Notes: generated by a model not told the origin, from the letters alone. 64,000 nt of DNA from Argyresthia goedartella (GCA_949825045.1 OX463824.1:24350501-24414500), one strand, 5' to 3'; counted from the first letter of the stretch, positions 46,435 through 57,319 are shown. Made by a program: numbers and translations.

Positions 46435-47020
46435 TTTTTAATTTCCCACGCCTACCGAACGGCGTGGGATCATAAGGGGGTTGTGCATTTGCCACGTGAG
46501 AGAAAAGAAGTGATGAAATTGGTTACTGACCTTGTCTCCCTAGGCAGGAAATCGAAAGCTCGATTCGAGACGGGAATACGGGAAAAGGGCACAGTTTGGG
46601 ATAGGATATGGAGTGAATCGAAACCTGTCGTTGCTGCCGACTTTGTCGCCGGCGTGCTGCCTGCCGTGACCGTGGAGTCGCCGCTACCGATGCGACGATG
46701 TCCAATCAACCGGGATCACTTGGCCGCTGACGCGAATCTAATTACAATCAATAGCCCGACGCTATGAGGTAGATTTACACTCTGACCAGGCCCGATGCCT
46801 GTACGATAATTGGTACACCGAAATACCATCACGGGGCCCGAGCCGCCATGTTATTCTCACCGATGAGACAGACCAAGAGAAAGATTAACCTCCAATTTTA
46901 CATCTCGTTCCGGTACGAGTGACAGCTGCTAGTGCCGTTTTCGCTAGTGATGTCTCGATTACTCGCGATCGATTCGCGCAACAAAAAACCGGTGCGTTTC
47001 CGACGCATAAATATTAAACA
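46435..47020 (-). repeat. BEL 5' LTR
   Basis: 586 bp, aligned base for base with 40797-41382 with an offset of 5638. Mismatches include the second terminal base (TG to TT on the plus strand), so the inner terminus is mutated. Confidence 0.9.
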
Positions 47021-47088
47021 GGCTCATTTCATAAACCCACTCTCGAGTTTTAATGCCCTCCATTCTGTATCAATCACATAAACAACTA

Positions 47089-47869
47089 TTAAAGAGCTTG
47101 AATTTCCTCAATTATATTGATTGTACTACTTCATTCTATCATGTCCATGTTCATGTCACGCAGAATTGATTATTGAACGATTGATTACGTGGGCACATCT
47201 GTGCCCTGCCATCTAGTATCGGAAAATGTGTTCAACGAATTGTTTTAGTAGTAGTATAAAACTTACTCAACTCGAATATGCTATTCATCGGTCGAAGGTC
47301 CTTAGTAGGGCCCACAACATGTGTTAGAATCGATCACATCAAGTGCACGAGGACAGGACAAGTGCCTGTTTGTCTCAGGTGTGTAGACAGACTGACAAAC
47401 TTTGTATAAGTATAATTAACTTTTTATGTAGACAGGTTTATTTGAAGAGAGGACCGTTTCTATTGTTAATTAGGTTTCACAAAATCTATTATCATACATG
47501 TATAGAAGCGGGGGGGGGGGGGGGGACAGGCTACCGAGTATTCCGAACAAAAATTCTCAAGAAATATACAGGGTGTAACAAAGAGGTGTAGTCATATTTT
47601 AAGGGGTTGTTAGTGACATAATTCTGAACAGCTTACACTATGTTTGATCACAGATTTCTTTGTTCATTTTTCCATATAAATCAGGTGACCGCCCTGACGA
47701 AAATGTATGGAGAGGGTTGGAGGAGAGATTTTTGTAAAGTGTCTTAACTGCCCTAGACATATTAAAAAAAGCCAGAAAATCAAACAAAGCGCCTCATCTT
47801 ATCCCACTCGTAGTGGCAGAGGAACAGTTATTACGATAATGAATAATAAATGAAAAAGAAATAAATGTA
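47089..47869. other. No gene; poly-G run and repeat fragment
   Basis: A run of 16 G lies at 47510-47525. The stretch 47565-47790 begins acagggtgtaacaaa and resembles a dispersed repeat fragment also seen near 13715. No coding region. Confidence 0.4.
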
Positions 47870-48140
47870 GTCCAATAATGTCCCCACTGAGGGGCGTGGG
47901 TCTTTAGCCGGATATGAGTAAGACTGAGCCAAACGCGACCACGCTGGCTCAGTGCGGCTTGATGGAAGGGTTAGTGGCCAATCCGTCTGTCAGAAGCTAT
48001 CAAGCTGCTAATAAATTATTATTTGCCACAAAACTGCCCACGTTAAGCCTGGTATTCAATACTCCGTTTCGATTTCAAGGGGCTAGCCCTTCGATGCTAT
48101 CGACAAGACATGTTGAACAAGTAATAAATCTGTTAAATTA
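47870..48140 (-). mobile_element. tRNA-derived SINE, family 3, minus copy
   Basis: Contains ggatatgagtaagactgagcc and gctggctcagtgcgg, the complement of the 24030-24320 body. The head is poorly kept. Confidence 0.5.
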
Positions 48141-48896
48141 AGCAGAAGGTAAGCAAGGGCTTGGTTTACGAGCGAAGAAAGGGATAATGATGTGTGCGGT
48201 GTCTGTGTGCAGACCTCTCCAAACAGCCTTGATGACATCACCTAATAAGTTAGTCGGATAGTGCGTAATAATAAAAAAAAAGTAAAGTTTGACGTAATTC
48301 TTCAATGGTCACGTGGTTGAATGCTCAAATTGCTGACTTTAAGAGTCGGCCAAATTAACGTATGCATGTGTATGTCTTATAAAGGGTAAAAGGCGCAAAG
48401 AGCGGGTGGCGAAACGGGAATTCAATATAGTTCTTATTTATCAATATAGTAAGTATTAATTAGGTAATTATTTTAATTAATATGATTTTATATACAGGAT
48501 GTTTGATAGATCTATGTAAAGACTTGAAGCTAGTACACACCATTTAGAACCATTTGAGCCAAATTTTCCTAAGGCGAAGTCTTACCGTTTATTCTTTATT
48601 TATTTATTTGGCGAAAATTCCTAGTGTTTCACAGTTAATCGATAGAAGTTGCGATATCAAACTATAATTTTATGATATTTATATTTATTCTAATTGAACA
48701 CTTAATGAATATTCGAATACATCTTAATCTGTGCATCTGAGACTTTGTTTTGACAGACCTTTGAAGAACAGAAGGAAAGTAAGAAAATAAGTATCAGATG
48801 CACATATCAAGATTTATTGTAATGTTCATTAAGTAAATCATCAGAATCGATTTTAAAAAATCCAATTATTGTTTAATTCCGCAATTATTATCGATC
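48141..48896. other. No gene recognised
   Basis: AT-rich. An imperfect inverted pair (atcttaatctgtgcatctga near 48722 and tcagatgcacatatcaagat near 48795) suggests a small foldback. Nothing else. Confidence 0.4.
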
Positions 48897-49724
48897 TGTC
48901 GGCGGCCGATCGTCAAATTCGGCACATCATGATGTGCCTCGGCATAATCATGATGTGGCGGGATTTCTTGATCTGCCATGTTAAACCCGCCATATCGTTT
49001 CAAGACCAACGTTTGACGATCTGCCAGTCTCTAACTCGGCATATCGAAAAGTAGGGTGATAGTGATAATACATTTGACTCGGTAGCCAAATGTATTATTA
49101 TCACTAGCTCCATAAGCAACCAGCGGAAAGAGCTTGCAACTGAAAGTAATGAAAAGCCAAACTTGACTAGAGTATGTTATTGTGGCTAAATTTCAGTTGT
49201 GTTATAGGATAGGTTGGAACTTAGAAGAAGCAACACCGGAGCGGAGCGTAGCTAAACGGAGTGGAGCGAAGTGTATGCAAATAAATACAACATTTCGTAA
49301 TGAGGATAATAAAAGTCTCGAAAATATCACACTCGTATACCCAATAGTAGTCCAACGGCTCCCGTATGATGGTCCTACTTTTCTTGATTTGGGTTATAAC
49401 CTAGAAAAATATTTATGGATAATTATTTTTAAAGGCATACAGAAATAGTCATCTAGCATATACGAAACAACAAAAAAAAACCTTGTAAAAATGAAATAGA
49501 TTTGTTTATTCGTAAAATTTTAACTATTTTACGATGTGACGTTTTATCCTTTGGCCGTATCATGATGTGGCGAAGCGTTTACTGTGAATATCTATAAATG
49601 TTTGGTTCTCATCGATTTGCCGGATTTTGGTTTGGGCACATCACGATGTGCCCCATAGACAACGGCGTATTTCAAGAAACGCCGCACATCATGATGTGTT
49701 CAATTCTACAATCGGCCGCCGACA
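48897..49724. mobile_element. TIR element built on CATCATGATG palindromes, 828 bp
   Basis: Ends are perfect 14-bp inverted repeats (TGTCGGCGGCCGAT). Palindromic words occur near both ends: GCACATCATGATGTGC at 48922-48937, TCATGATGTGG near 48948, ATCATGATGTGG near 49560, a one-mismatch version at 49634-49653, and CACATCATGATGTG at 49685-49698. A strong hairpin lies at 49064-49108. The core from 49167 shares about 115 bases with the hAT-like element at 15366-16178. No transposase. No clear target duplication. Confidence 0.55.
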
Positions 49725-50694
49725 AATCCAAATTCCAAATTCCAAATGTCTTTATTACTGTAGATATTTACATATACTTAGCAATCGTCATTTTTTGCCA
49801 CTTCTCTACATTGGACCACTTTGGGAGAAGGGCGTAGAAACTCCAACAGATTGATTTTTAGATCTCTTTTAAAAAAATGCTTGTGCATTAATACAAAATA
49901 TATATATGTCATTATCATAATTAATAAGCAGGAATAAATAATTACAAAACAGCAAAGTCTGTGCTGAGCCAGATTAAGTCCTGTCATTTAAGTAATCTTG
50001 AGCATTGTAATATCCCTTTTTCGACAAAGTCGCTTTAACATGCTTTTTAAATTGCTCAAATGGCAATTTCAAGATCTCCAGAGGTATCTTGTTGTAGTAG
50101 AGAATGCACTGACCCTTGAAAGAATTGCTAACCTTCGCGAGTCTAAACCGGGGCGCAAGTAGTCTGTGATTAAGTCTTAGGTTAAAAAATCAAATAAAAT
50201 CAAATAATTTATTTCGCAAAGCTTACATACTAATTACAGTAGTTGATGGGGCATCCTTTTAAGTATAAAGTACCTGAACCAGGATACGCCGCTCTTCCAT
50301 ATTAAAAATTGTTTGCGACAATTTTAGACTAAAAGAAAAAGAAAAGAAAACTTCTTAAATTAATAACAGATTCGTTACAGTTACATTTAATCTAAGGACT
50401 TTATTATAAAACCTAACATAACATTTTTAAATTATACTAAATTAAACTTTACTAGCTATAAGACGTAGATTAGGTATATAAATAAATAAATAAATAGATA
50501 AACAAATAAATGGAGATAGATATATACAATATAATAATATATAAACACATACATTTATATATAGAATGAGTAAATAAATAGATCAATATTCAAATGCCTA
50601 CAAAATAGTATAATAGATAAAGTAGGTTAACATTATAGTTATCGCTAGGATTGGGAAATTTTGTAAGGTTCTTGCGTACATACATTATATTTTC
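49725..50694 (-). mobile_element. LINE 3' part, same family as 36962-37874
   Basis: The left end is an aattccaaattccaaat run (tail), abutting the palindromic element. The 3'UTR and C-terminal coding (complement of tttgacaaagtcgctttaacatg) match 37000-37730. 5'-truncated near 50694. Interrupted at 50186-50632. Confidence 0.6.
50186..50632 (-). mobile_element. LINE 3' end nested in LINE, 8-bp duplication
   Basis: A 447-base insertion flanked by TAGGTTAA (50178-50185 and 50633-50640). The uninterrupted sequence is at 37687-37700. The left edge is an aaatcaaataaaatcaaat run (tail). The right part is AT-rich tandem-like ataaataaataaa sequence. Confidence 0.6.
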
Positions 50695-51259
50695 CACCAA
50701 ACTCCTGTAATATGTTTTATTTTAATGTAAAAGTTTAATTATCTGTGTGCAAGAACTATGAATTATGAAAAAGTCATTATGAAATGGTAGTCATGTATCT
50801 GTTCGACGCCAGTTTTAAGTCGGTGGCAAATATAATAATGTATTCTGTGGGTGGCAATGCGCAAAGCATAGGGAACAATAGCTCAGTACAAAACAGAACT
50901 ATAATAATGCTAAAAAGACGCCGGAACTCAAAAACTATAGTGAAATAACCCACCTTTTTTCACTGTTCTTTTTGCACGACCTTATTCATTTTATAAAAAA
51001 ACACCTTAAAAAACCTTATTTTTTGTTCCTATCAATTTTTCGTACTATTATCGTGAGTTGTTTAATGAGGATTCACAGCGAGCATGCTGACAAGAATTGA
51101 CAACTGATCGAACATTTGGCAAGAACGTTGGTAGTAAATATGATAAGATGTTTAACTAACGGCCATATTATTGTTGTCTTTATTATTTTAGTTCGTTGTG
51201 CGAATAGCGAATATTTCCTATCGACTTTGCCTTATAAAATAAATAAATTTAGCCCATTA
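50695..51259. other. No gene recognised
   Basis: Non-repetitive AT-rich DNA. Confidence 0.35.
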
Positions 51260-51430
51260 CTGTCCCAACCGAGGGGCGAACGGCTTTTACCCGAATACGA
51301 GTAAGATTGAGCCATATTCTACTATGCTGGCTCAGAGATAGTGGCCAAGAAGGAAAAGTCTGTCAGAAGTTAACAAGCTACCCATGTAGCCAGGATCTAC
51401 AGCTTAACTTGTCATCCGAAATAAGCGGGA
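51260..51430 (-). mobile_element. tRNA-derived SINE, family 3, partial minus copy
   Basis: The blocks cgaatacgagtaagattgagcc, tatgctggctcag and aggatctacagcttaacttgtc are the complement of the body at 24150-24290. The tRNA-like head is lost. Confidence 0.5.
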
Positions 51431-51649
51431 GCGGAAGCGCCCGAAACAAATGCCACATATAACTTGACACCCCATCCAGTACCCGTCTCGGCCAGATGGT
51501 GTAAGATCTGACGATTCTACCTTGCATTTTTTAATATAGAATTGTGTTAATTGACAACAGAACACAAACTGGCTCTACCTGGTTGGTGTCTTTGAACTAA
51601 ATAAGATTTCAGAGGCCTCACAAAGTCACAATTAATCCAATAAAAACCG
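51431..51649. other. No feature recognised
   Basis: Short non-repetitive spacer. Confidence 0.3.
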
Positions 51650-52315
51650 GACAACTGCGTGGCGGACTTCGCAAATTTAGGGTTTCGTAATGTATGTAGA
51701 ATATAAGCAAAAAAAATTGATTAGGAAGATACTCACTTCACATACACCTGGCCAAAATATGACTATCATTCTTCACCAGCAAATAATTACTTTGTTTTTC
51801 ATAGTGTTTTTATGAATAACAAAGTAATATTTGCGGTTTTTTTAATAAATGTTTCATATCTTAAAAACTGCTTTTTTTATTTTTTTCAAACTAATTTTAT
51901 TATTTTTTTAGATTTTTTACACTCTTACTTTAAAAGTTAGAGAGGGGGAGAAATGATTTTTTCCACTTTGGAAGGGTCTGTCTCTTTCACGAGTTACTTT
52001 GAGGAAAAATGGTTTTAGGAACCTCAATGTCATTTTAAAGACCTATCTATAAACACCTCACATACATAGGTTTAATGTAAAACATAATTTTTGGTTTCAG
52101 TTGCATATATGGGAAGCCCCCCTTAATTTTTAATTTTTTCAACTTTTGTAAAAAATTGTAAAGCGGTTTACAGAATACATCTACAAACCAAGTTTCAATT
52201 GTTTGTGTGTGGAATAAAGTTGCTGTGACATACCGACGGCCGGACAGACGGACACACAGACTTGACGAAACTATAAGGGTTCCTTGATTCTACACGGTAC
52301 CCTAAAAATGAAATT
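51650..52315 (-). repeat. GGGTTCCGTA-type dispersed repeat, family B, minus copy
   Basis: Inverted counterpart of 33893-35020 without the foldback insertion. The right end reads cacggtaccctaaaaatg and the tetranucleotide run is gacggacacacagac near 52247. It provides the empty-site reference for 34078-34546. Confidence 0.5.
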
Positions 52316-53087
52316 GAAAATAGATGCTAACCGGACAACAGCTGTCGGATTAAGTTAGTTAGTTTTAACATCTTTAGGTTAAGATATTTGTCTATAATTC
52401 TAATATTGTTAGTATGTTACGATAGTGCAGTTAAAATTGTGGTCTATTCAGGTATTGCCTGTTTACCTCTGGGTTAATGCTTGGCGCAATTAGAAATTAG
52501 TGTTTTCGGTCACAATACGTTGCCACCAGGTGACAAAGAAAGTAACGCACCCTCAGACGTTTCAATGTTTCAACTTGTTAGTGACTCGTATGCGCATTAT
52601 TTTAAGGGCCAATATTGAATACCACAACTGTATGAAAACAGTGGTAGGGAAACCAGCTGCTAGTTCTTATCAGAGTTATTATCTTATGACCAGTCTAACT
52701 TGGCCTATAGTTGGGGTTAAATATGCGATACATAGAGGGCAAGATGAATCGGTATCTTGGACTGAACCATAAGTCTACCGTGACCAACGGTTTTCGTCGT
52801 GATGATAAAGTTTTTGAAGACAGCTGATGATGTTAGTCCAGTGAATCGGAGAGCTGGCAAATCGGTATCATAGTAATGCCCATAGTCATTATGTGGTAAT
52901 TTTGTATCTCATAAATAAATGATATATCCAAAAACTCAAGAAAAGTTTACTTTACCTTTTTGTTACAGGATGAATCAAATTAACAGTAGTATTCACTGTT
53001 TATACCAAACCTCGATTCTTAGCTCAGAAGTTAATTAATCACCCTAGTAATCAGAAATAAACTGGAAATCCTCTATCACGTGTAATC
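52316..53087. other. No gene recognised
   Basis: The 90-codon frame at 52500-52772 has no motif. Nothing else supported. Confidence 0.35.
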
Positions 53088-53091
53088 TTAA

Positions 53092-53417
53092 CACGTTCAG
53101 CGCCAGTGTATCTTTAATGATACACCATAGGGTGCTTTGTCACAGGCCAGTGTATCCTTAATGATACACCACACTGCCCGATTTCGGAGGCCGGTGTATC
53201 CCACAATATACACTACATATGTTTCATACATTTTAGTAGCGCATTCAAAAGCGTTGGCCCTGGAGAATGTGCCTGTGTTTTTGTGGTGTAAATATCTTAA
53301 AAAATAAAGATAATATGGGGTTTTTCTTAAAAAAATACTACAAAATTATAGGTATACACTGACCTGTGAGAAAGCAGCCTATGGTGTATCACTAAAGATA
53401 CACTGGCGCTGAACGTG
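53092..53417. mobile_element. TTAA-flanked TIR element (piggyBac-like MITE), 326 bp
   Basis: Flanked by TTAA on both sides (53088-53091, 53418-53421). The inverted ends of about 65 bases begin CACGTTCAGCGCCAGTGTAT. The arms contain repeated self-complementary words (GTGTATC-tttaat-GATACAC) so each arm can fold on itself. No transposase is encoded. TTAA specificity is characteristic of the piggyBac superfamily, and assignment rests on that. Confidence 0.7.
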
Positions 53418-53421
53418 TTAA

Positions 53422-55227
53422 TATCTGAAACACAACATCTCCATTTTACCGTTAAGACGTCACTAAACATTTATTTACCTTTAATAGCCTCTTGATCTGA
53501 TAAAGTTTCCTCACAATGTTCATACCTCATAGCTCGTGCGTGCCACTCCACTGTTACTTGTCATGCAAATGAGAGCGGTTTCAAGCGGTTCCTGCAATAT
53601 AGATAATATGTCCCTTCAAGAATCCCTTACAGAAGACAATCGCAGCCGGCCCTTGAATCGATCTTATATCGTCTTAATAGGTGTGAGGATAAAGGGTCAC
53701 ATTATCTTGAACTGATGTGTTAATCAATGCATGGGAACCTTTGAGATAAGAAAAGATTAATAGTACATTCAGACGCCGCGAAAGAAGGGCTTGCCGGCTG
53801 AGCAGGTAAAGACGGCCGACCGTAGGCTCAAGCAAGCCTTCACGGCCAGAGGCATGTATAGTGCAATGTGTGCATGTAAGTTTAAAAATACTACTAATCG
53901 TAAGTTCCGTGCGCCCGTTGATGTCTTATGTTTTAAAAAAAAAAAAAAAAACTTCTCGGCCTAGGCCTGCCATTTTGTTTGAAATTCCTTTACAGTTCCC
54001 TCGAGTGTGCGGCCCGAGACGTGCGGCCCGAGACGTGATACTTCCAAGCCTGTTATGACGCACGTAATGACGACATTTCATTGCAAGTTTGAGAAAACTT
54101 GTTTAAAGTTATGAAAAACTGTATGATTGTCGTATAATATAATAATAATAAATGTAGCCTATTAATATCCCCACCGGATGGCACTGGCACAGCTCTACGA
54201 CAACTGCCACCGAGAAGCGACAGTAACCGGGCCGGGAACCACAGCATAAGAGGATAGCTTATTGCCAAATGCCCATCTTTGAAGCGTTACTTCTCATAGA
54301 GGAGACACTTCACAAATCCAGCGAAAATATTGTTATGAAGACATCCCTTTCCTTCAATTATAGTATTTTAAAACATCATAATGTCTATGGTAACATATGG
54401 AAAAAAAACTAAATACTTATATGGTTTTCACCTAAAACGTGATATTTATTGAAATAATGAAATGTTATTCGTCAACGTACATCAATAAAAAACATTTAAG
54501 TGGTGAATGCGCAAGAAAGTAGCTGTAAAATTGCTGGGTACATCGTTGGAAACCACGATAGGCGAAAACCTGTGTTGTGATTTCCAGATCTCAATGAGAT
54601 TTCTACCACTTGACTGTAATTCGAAGCATAAACAATTGAGACAGGTATATCTGTTTTCCTTTCCTTTTGCCCAAAAAAATATTAAAACAAAATGTCATCC
54701 CCCAAATTTTTTCTACAGCCATTTTAATATTGAAATCTGCTAATGCTTATAATGCCAATTATTAATAATATGAATAATGTTAGAACTTAAACTGTGGCAG
54801 AACTTAGAGACCTATCAAAATGTTATTAATTAAGATCAGTTTATTACCTATGTTCTTGAATAAATAATTCTTTATCTTCGTCTTTATTTAATGTTTCTGA
54901 GGAAAGTTGTGTCACTGGGTGCATCCATTACACCGTCGGGTATTGCGTTGTACCGATTGTTCCCATTAGTCCCCTCTAGCCCAGTCCCGGCACAATAAAG
55001 GGACTTATATAGTGTGATGGCCCTTTATCGCCCCTCGAACAAGAAAGTTCCCGTTTTAACCTAAAGGGCGTGTTTTTTAAAGATTTTTTAAAGAAAGGGC
55101 TTTTCCAACTTTTCAACTTGGAAATTAAGTGTAGTGGCGCCATCTGTTGTCGAGTATTTGAACTTCATTCAGAACAACGATTATTTGGGTTGCATTTCGA
55201 AAGGCGCTGCGAGCAATTGCAGCATGT
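53422..55227. other. No gene recognised
   Basis: Non-repetitive with a GC-rich patch at 53770-53860 and a duplicated gcggcccgagacgtg at 54010-54036. No coding region supported. Confidence 0.35.
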
Positions 55228-55431
55228 GTAGTAATGGCGCGAAATTTAAAATTCCAATTTCAATAAAGTTTTAAATTAAATTTGTTACTATTATAAAGTT
55301 ATTAAATTTTGTGTATTTATACAGCAGTAGCTAACTTATATTTTGGAGTTAAAGCGACATAATTTTAGTTATTCAAATTAGTTCTGAAAACATTTTAAAA
55401 TTTAAGTTTTGAAATTTCGCGCCTTTACTAC
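55228..55431. mobile_element. Small TIR element upstream of the Helitron promoter
   Basis: Inverted arms share GTAGTAA-GGCGCGAAATTT (55228-55247 and 55412-55431, one mismatch) with weaker similarity further in and just outside. About 204 bp, AT-rich interior, no open frame. It ends roughly 50 bases before the heat-shock-element array. Confidence 0.5.
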
Positions 55432-55479
55432 GTATGCTATAGCTGCAGAACCTATTGTTACGGCGGACGATTATGTCGA

Positions 55480-55560
55480 GAACATTCTAGAAGGTGTGAG
55501 AAAGAAAATATTCTCAAACTTTCTCGAATATCATAGAGCCTAGCTCTCTGAATATATAAG
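55480..55560 (+). promoter_or_regulatory. Heat-shock-type promoter: HSE arrays plus TATA
   Basis: A perfect three-unit heat-shock element (GAA-ca-TTC-ta-GAA) lies at 55480-55492. A second cluster (TTC-tc-aaa-ct-TTC-tc-GAA, one imperfect unit) is at 55511-55529. A TATA box (TATATAAG) is at 55553-55560. The sequence downstream (about 55585 on) is an A-rich leader with gaacagcgaaacaagcg, similar in style to insect hsp70 leaders. The Rep ATG is at 55822. This arrangement fits a heat-inducible promoter driving the Helitron gene. Function is inferred from motifs. Confidence 0.55.
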
Positions 55561-55631
55561 AGCCCGGTGTCGCCCGCCAGATTTAGTTTGATTTGAACAG
55601 CGAAACAAGCGATTTCGAAACGAAAAGGAAA

Positions 55632-55812
55632 GAAGTTATCTGTGAGCCTTTATTTTGAAGTATCATGTGTGAGTACTTTTAATAGTGTGTTTCATTAATT
55701 CTCGATTTTGAAGCGAAGAATAAAAAAGTTGTCTGTGAGCCTTTATTGTGAAATATCAAACATGAAAATTTTTAATAGTGTGTTAATTAAACACACTATT
55801 AAAAGTTCTCAC
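55632..55812 (+). repeat. Leader duplication (93-bp period) and inverted repeat
   Basis: The block tctgtgagcctttatt occurs at 55639 and 55732 and both copies end in tttttaatagtgtgtt-like sequence. The second unit runs into its own complement (15-bp arms 55770-55784 and 55790-55804). The left unit also pairs with 55789-55812 over 24 bases with one mismatch. This lies in the presumed 5'UTR. Confidence 0.55.
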
Positions 55813-55821
55813 ATTTGATAT

Positions 55822-56622
55822 ATGGCGGAAATAAAAAGAATATCGAAGAAATGAAACGGAAGAAGAGTACGAAGCACGTTTACAATATCAATGAATCAGA
55901 ATGAGCACCCTGAGAAGCATAAAAGGCGAAGAAAGAAAAGAAAATAAAAGAATTGAAGAATCGAGAATTTTAAAAGATAATCTAACAAAGGAAGCATTCC
56001 ACTACGAACCGACGAAAAAATATTAGAATCATAAATATGTTGTAATCGGAAAAATGAATAACATTTGCCAATTTTGCCACGCGAAAAAATTCAGTAAAGA
56101 AACACCTCTGTTGCATGAATGGAAAAATTCGATTACCACCACTGGAAGCACCTCCGCAGGAATTTCTACATTACATGACCGGGGAAACACTAGAATCAAA
56201 ACACTTTCTTCAAAATATAAAATCATACAACTCCTGCTTTCAAATGACTTCTTTCGGTGTTACTTCGACTAACACTAATGGGAATTAATTTGAATATGTA
56301 TTTTCAATGCAAGGGCAAATTTATCACAAAATAGGATTGTTACTACCAATTCCTAACGAAGACTATAAATTTCTGAAAGTATATTTCATCGGCAATGAAG
56401 AACAATAAATTGATCAACGATGCACAAATTTTAATGGATTGAGACGCGAAATAATCCAAGATGTACAGAGGATCTTACACAAATACAATCAAATGATTTA
56501 CATACTCAAAACAACATTAGACCGCCTGATTTCTGATGACTATAAAATTGTAGTAAAGACCACGTGGAGAACACGAACGTAGATTTAATGCCCCTCAGAT
56601 AGATGAAGTCGCCATCGTAATT
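55822..56622 (+). pseudogene. Helitron Rep N-terminal region, frameshifted
   Basis: From an ATG at 55822 the frame begins MAEIKRISKK and stops. Continuations in other frames give NLTKEAFHYEPTKKY, VVIGKMNNICQFCHAKKFSKE (zinc-like CxxC), PPQEFLHYMTGETLESKHFLQN and YHKIG-LLPIPNEDYKF. This is the order of the N-terminal zinc and linker regions of Helitron Rep proteins. At least five frame changes or stops are visible. A glycine/cysteine patch expected after KFSKE is missing. Confidence 0.65.
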
Positions 56623-57318
56623 GTGGACAATGGAAATACAAGCCGTGATATAATTGTACAACGAAGAAGAAAAGGATTACAACGTATTGCAGAGACACAC
56701 CGTTCATATGATGCTCTTCAATATCCGTTAATATTTCTGCACGGAGAGGATGGATATAATTTCAATATATCATACATCAACACTCGCCGTTTATTCCATC
56801 AATTTCTGGTAGATATGTACGCAAAAATAGAAGCAGAATGGACGCTTTTCATAAGACTGAATCAGAAGAAACTACGCACAGAAGAATACATCCACCTTCG
56901 AGACGCGATCATAAATGACGACAATATTGACAATATTGGAACAATGGTAATGTTACCCTCATCATACATAGGAAGTCCAAGACATATGCACGAATATACT
57001 CAAGATGCCATGACCTACGTAAGAAAATATGGACGACCTGATCTCTTCAAAACATTTACATGCAACTCATCATGGCCAGACATTAAAGAACATCTAAAAT
57101 ACGGACAAACCTCCATGGATCGACACGACATAATAGCCCGAGTTTTTCGACAAAAACAAATAAGATTTATTGAAGTCATTACAAAATACCACATCTTTGG
57201 AACCGTTAGATGCTGGATGTATACAATCGAGTGGCAAAAACGAGGATTACCTCACTCACACAATTTCATATGGCTACTAGATAAAATTTATCCCACGGAT
57301 ATCGACAAAATCATCTAA
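56623..57318 (+). pseudogene. Helitron Rep HUH nuclease, first part
   Basis: 231 open codons. It includes VDNGNTSRDIIVQRR, HRSYDALQYPLIFLHGEDGYNF and PDLFKTFTCNSSWPDI. The HUH metal-binding motif is in YTIEWQKRGLPHSHNFIWL (His-Ser-His at 57253-57261). The frame ends right after DIDKII. In related proteins about 85 more residues, including a Cys-rich patch, separate this point from the next block, so a deletion lies at 57318-57320. Confidence 0.75.
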
Positions 57319-57319
57319 A

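Larger units (their letters stand above)
40797..47020 (-). mobile_element. BEL/Pao LTR retrotransposon, RT-deleted
   Basis: 6224 bp with two 586-bp LTRs (about seven mismatches by eye), the 5-base duplication GGCTC (40792-40796, 47021-47025), a tRNA-iMet-type primer site, gag with zinc knuckles, a protease fragment, RNase H and a BEL-type integrase. The reverse transcriptase between protease and RNase H is absent. Coding is in three frames with two in-frame stops. Confidence 0.9.
40412..47088 (-). mobile_element. Foldback element, copy D, split by BEL retrotransposon
   Basis: The left part 40412-40796 and right part 47021-47088 together match copy C at 13769-14237. The BEL element entered the central hairpin at GGCTC. 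Confidence 0.65.
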
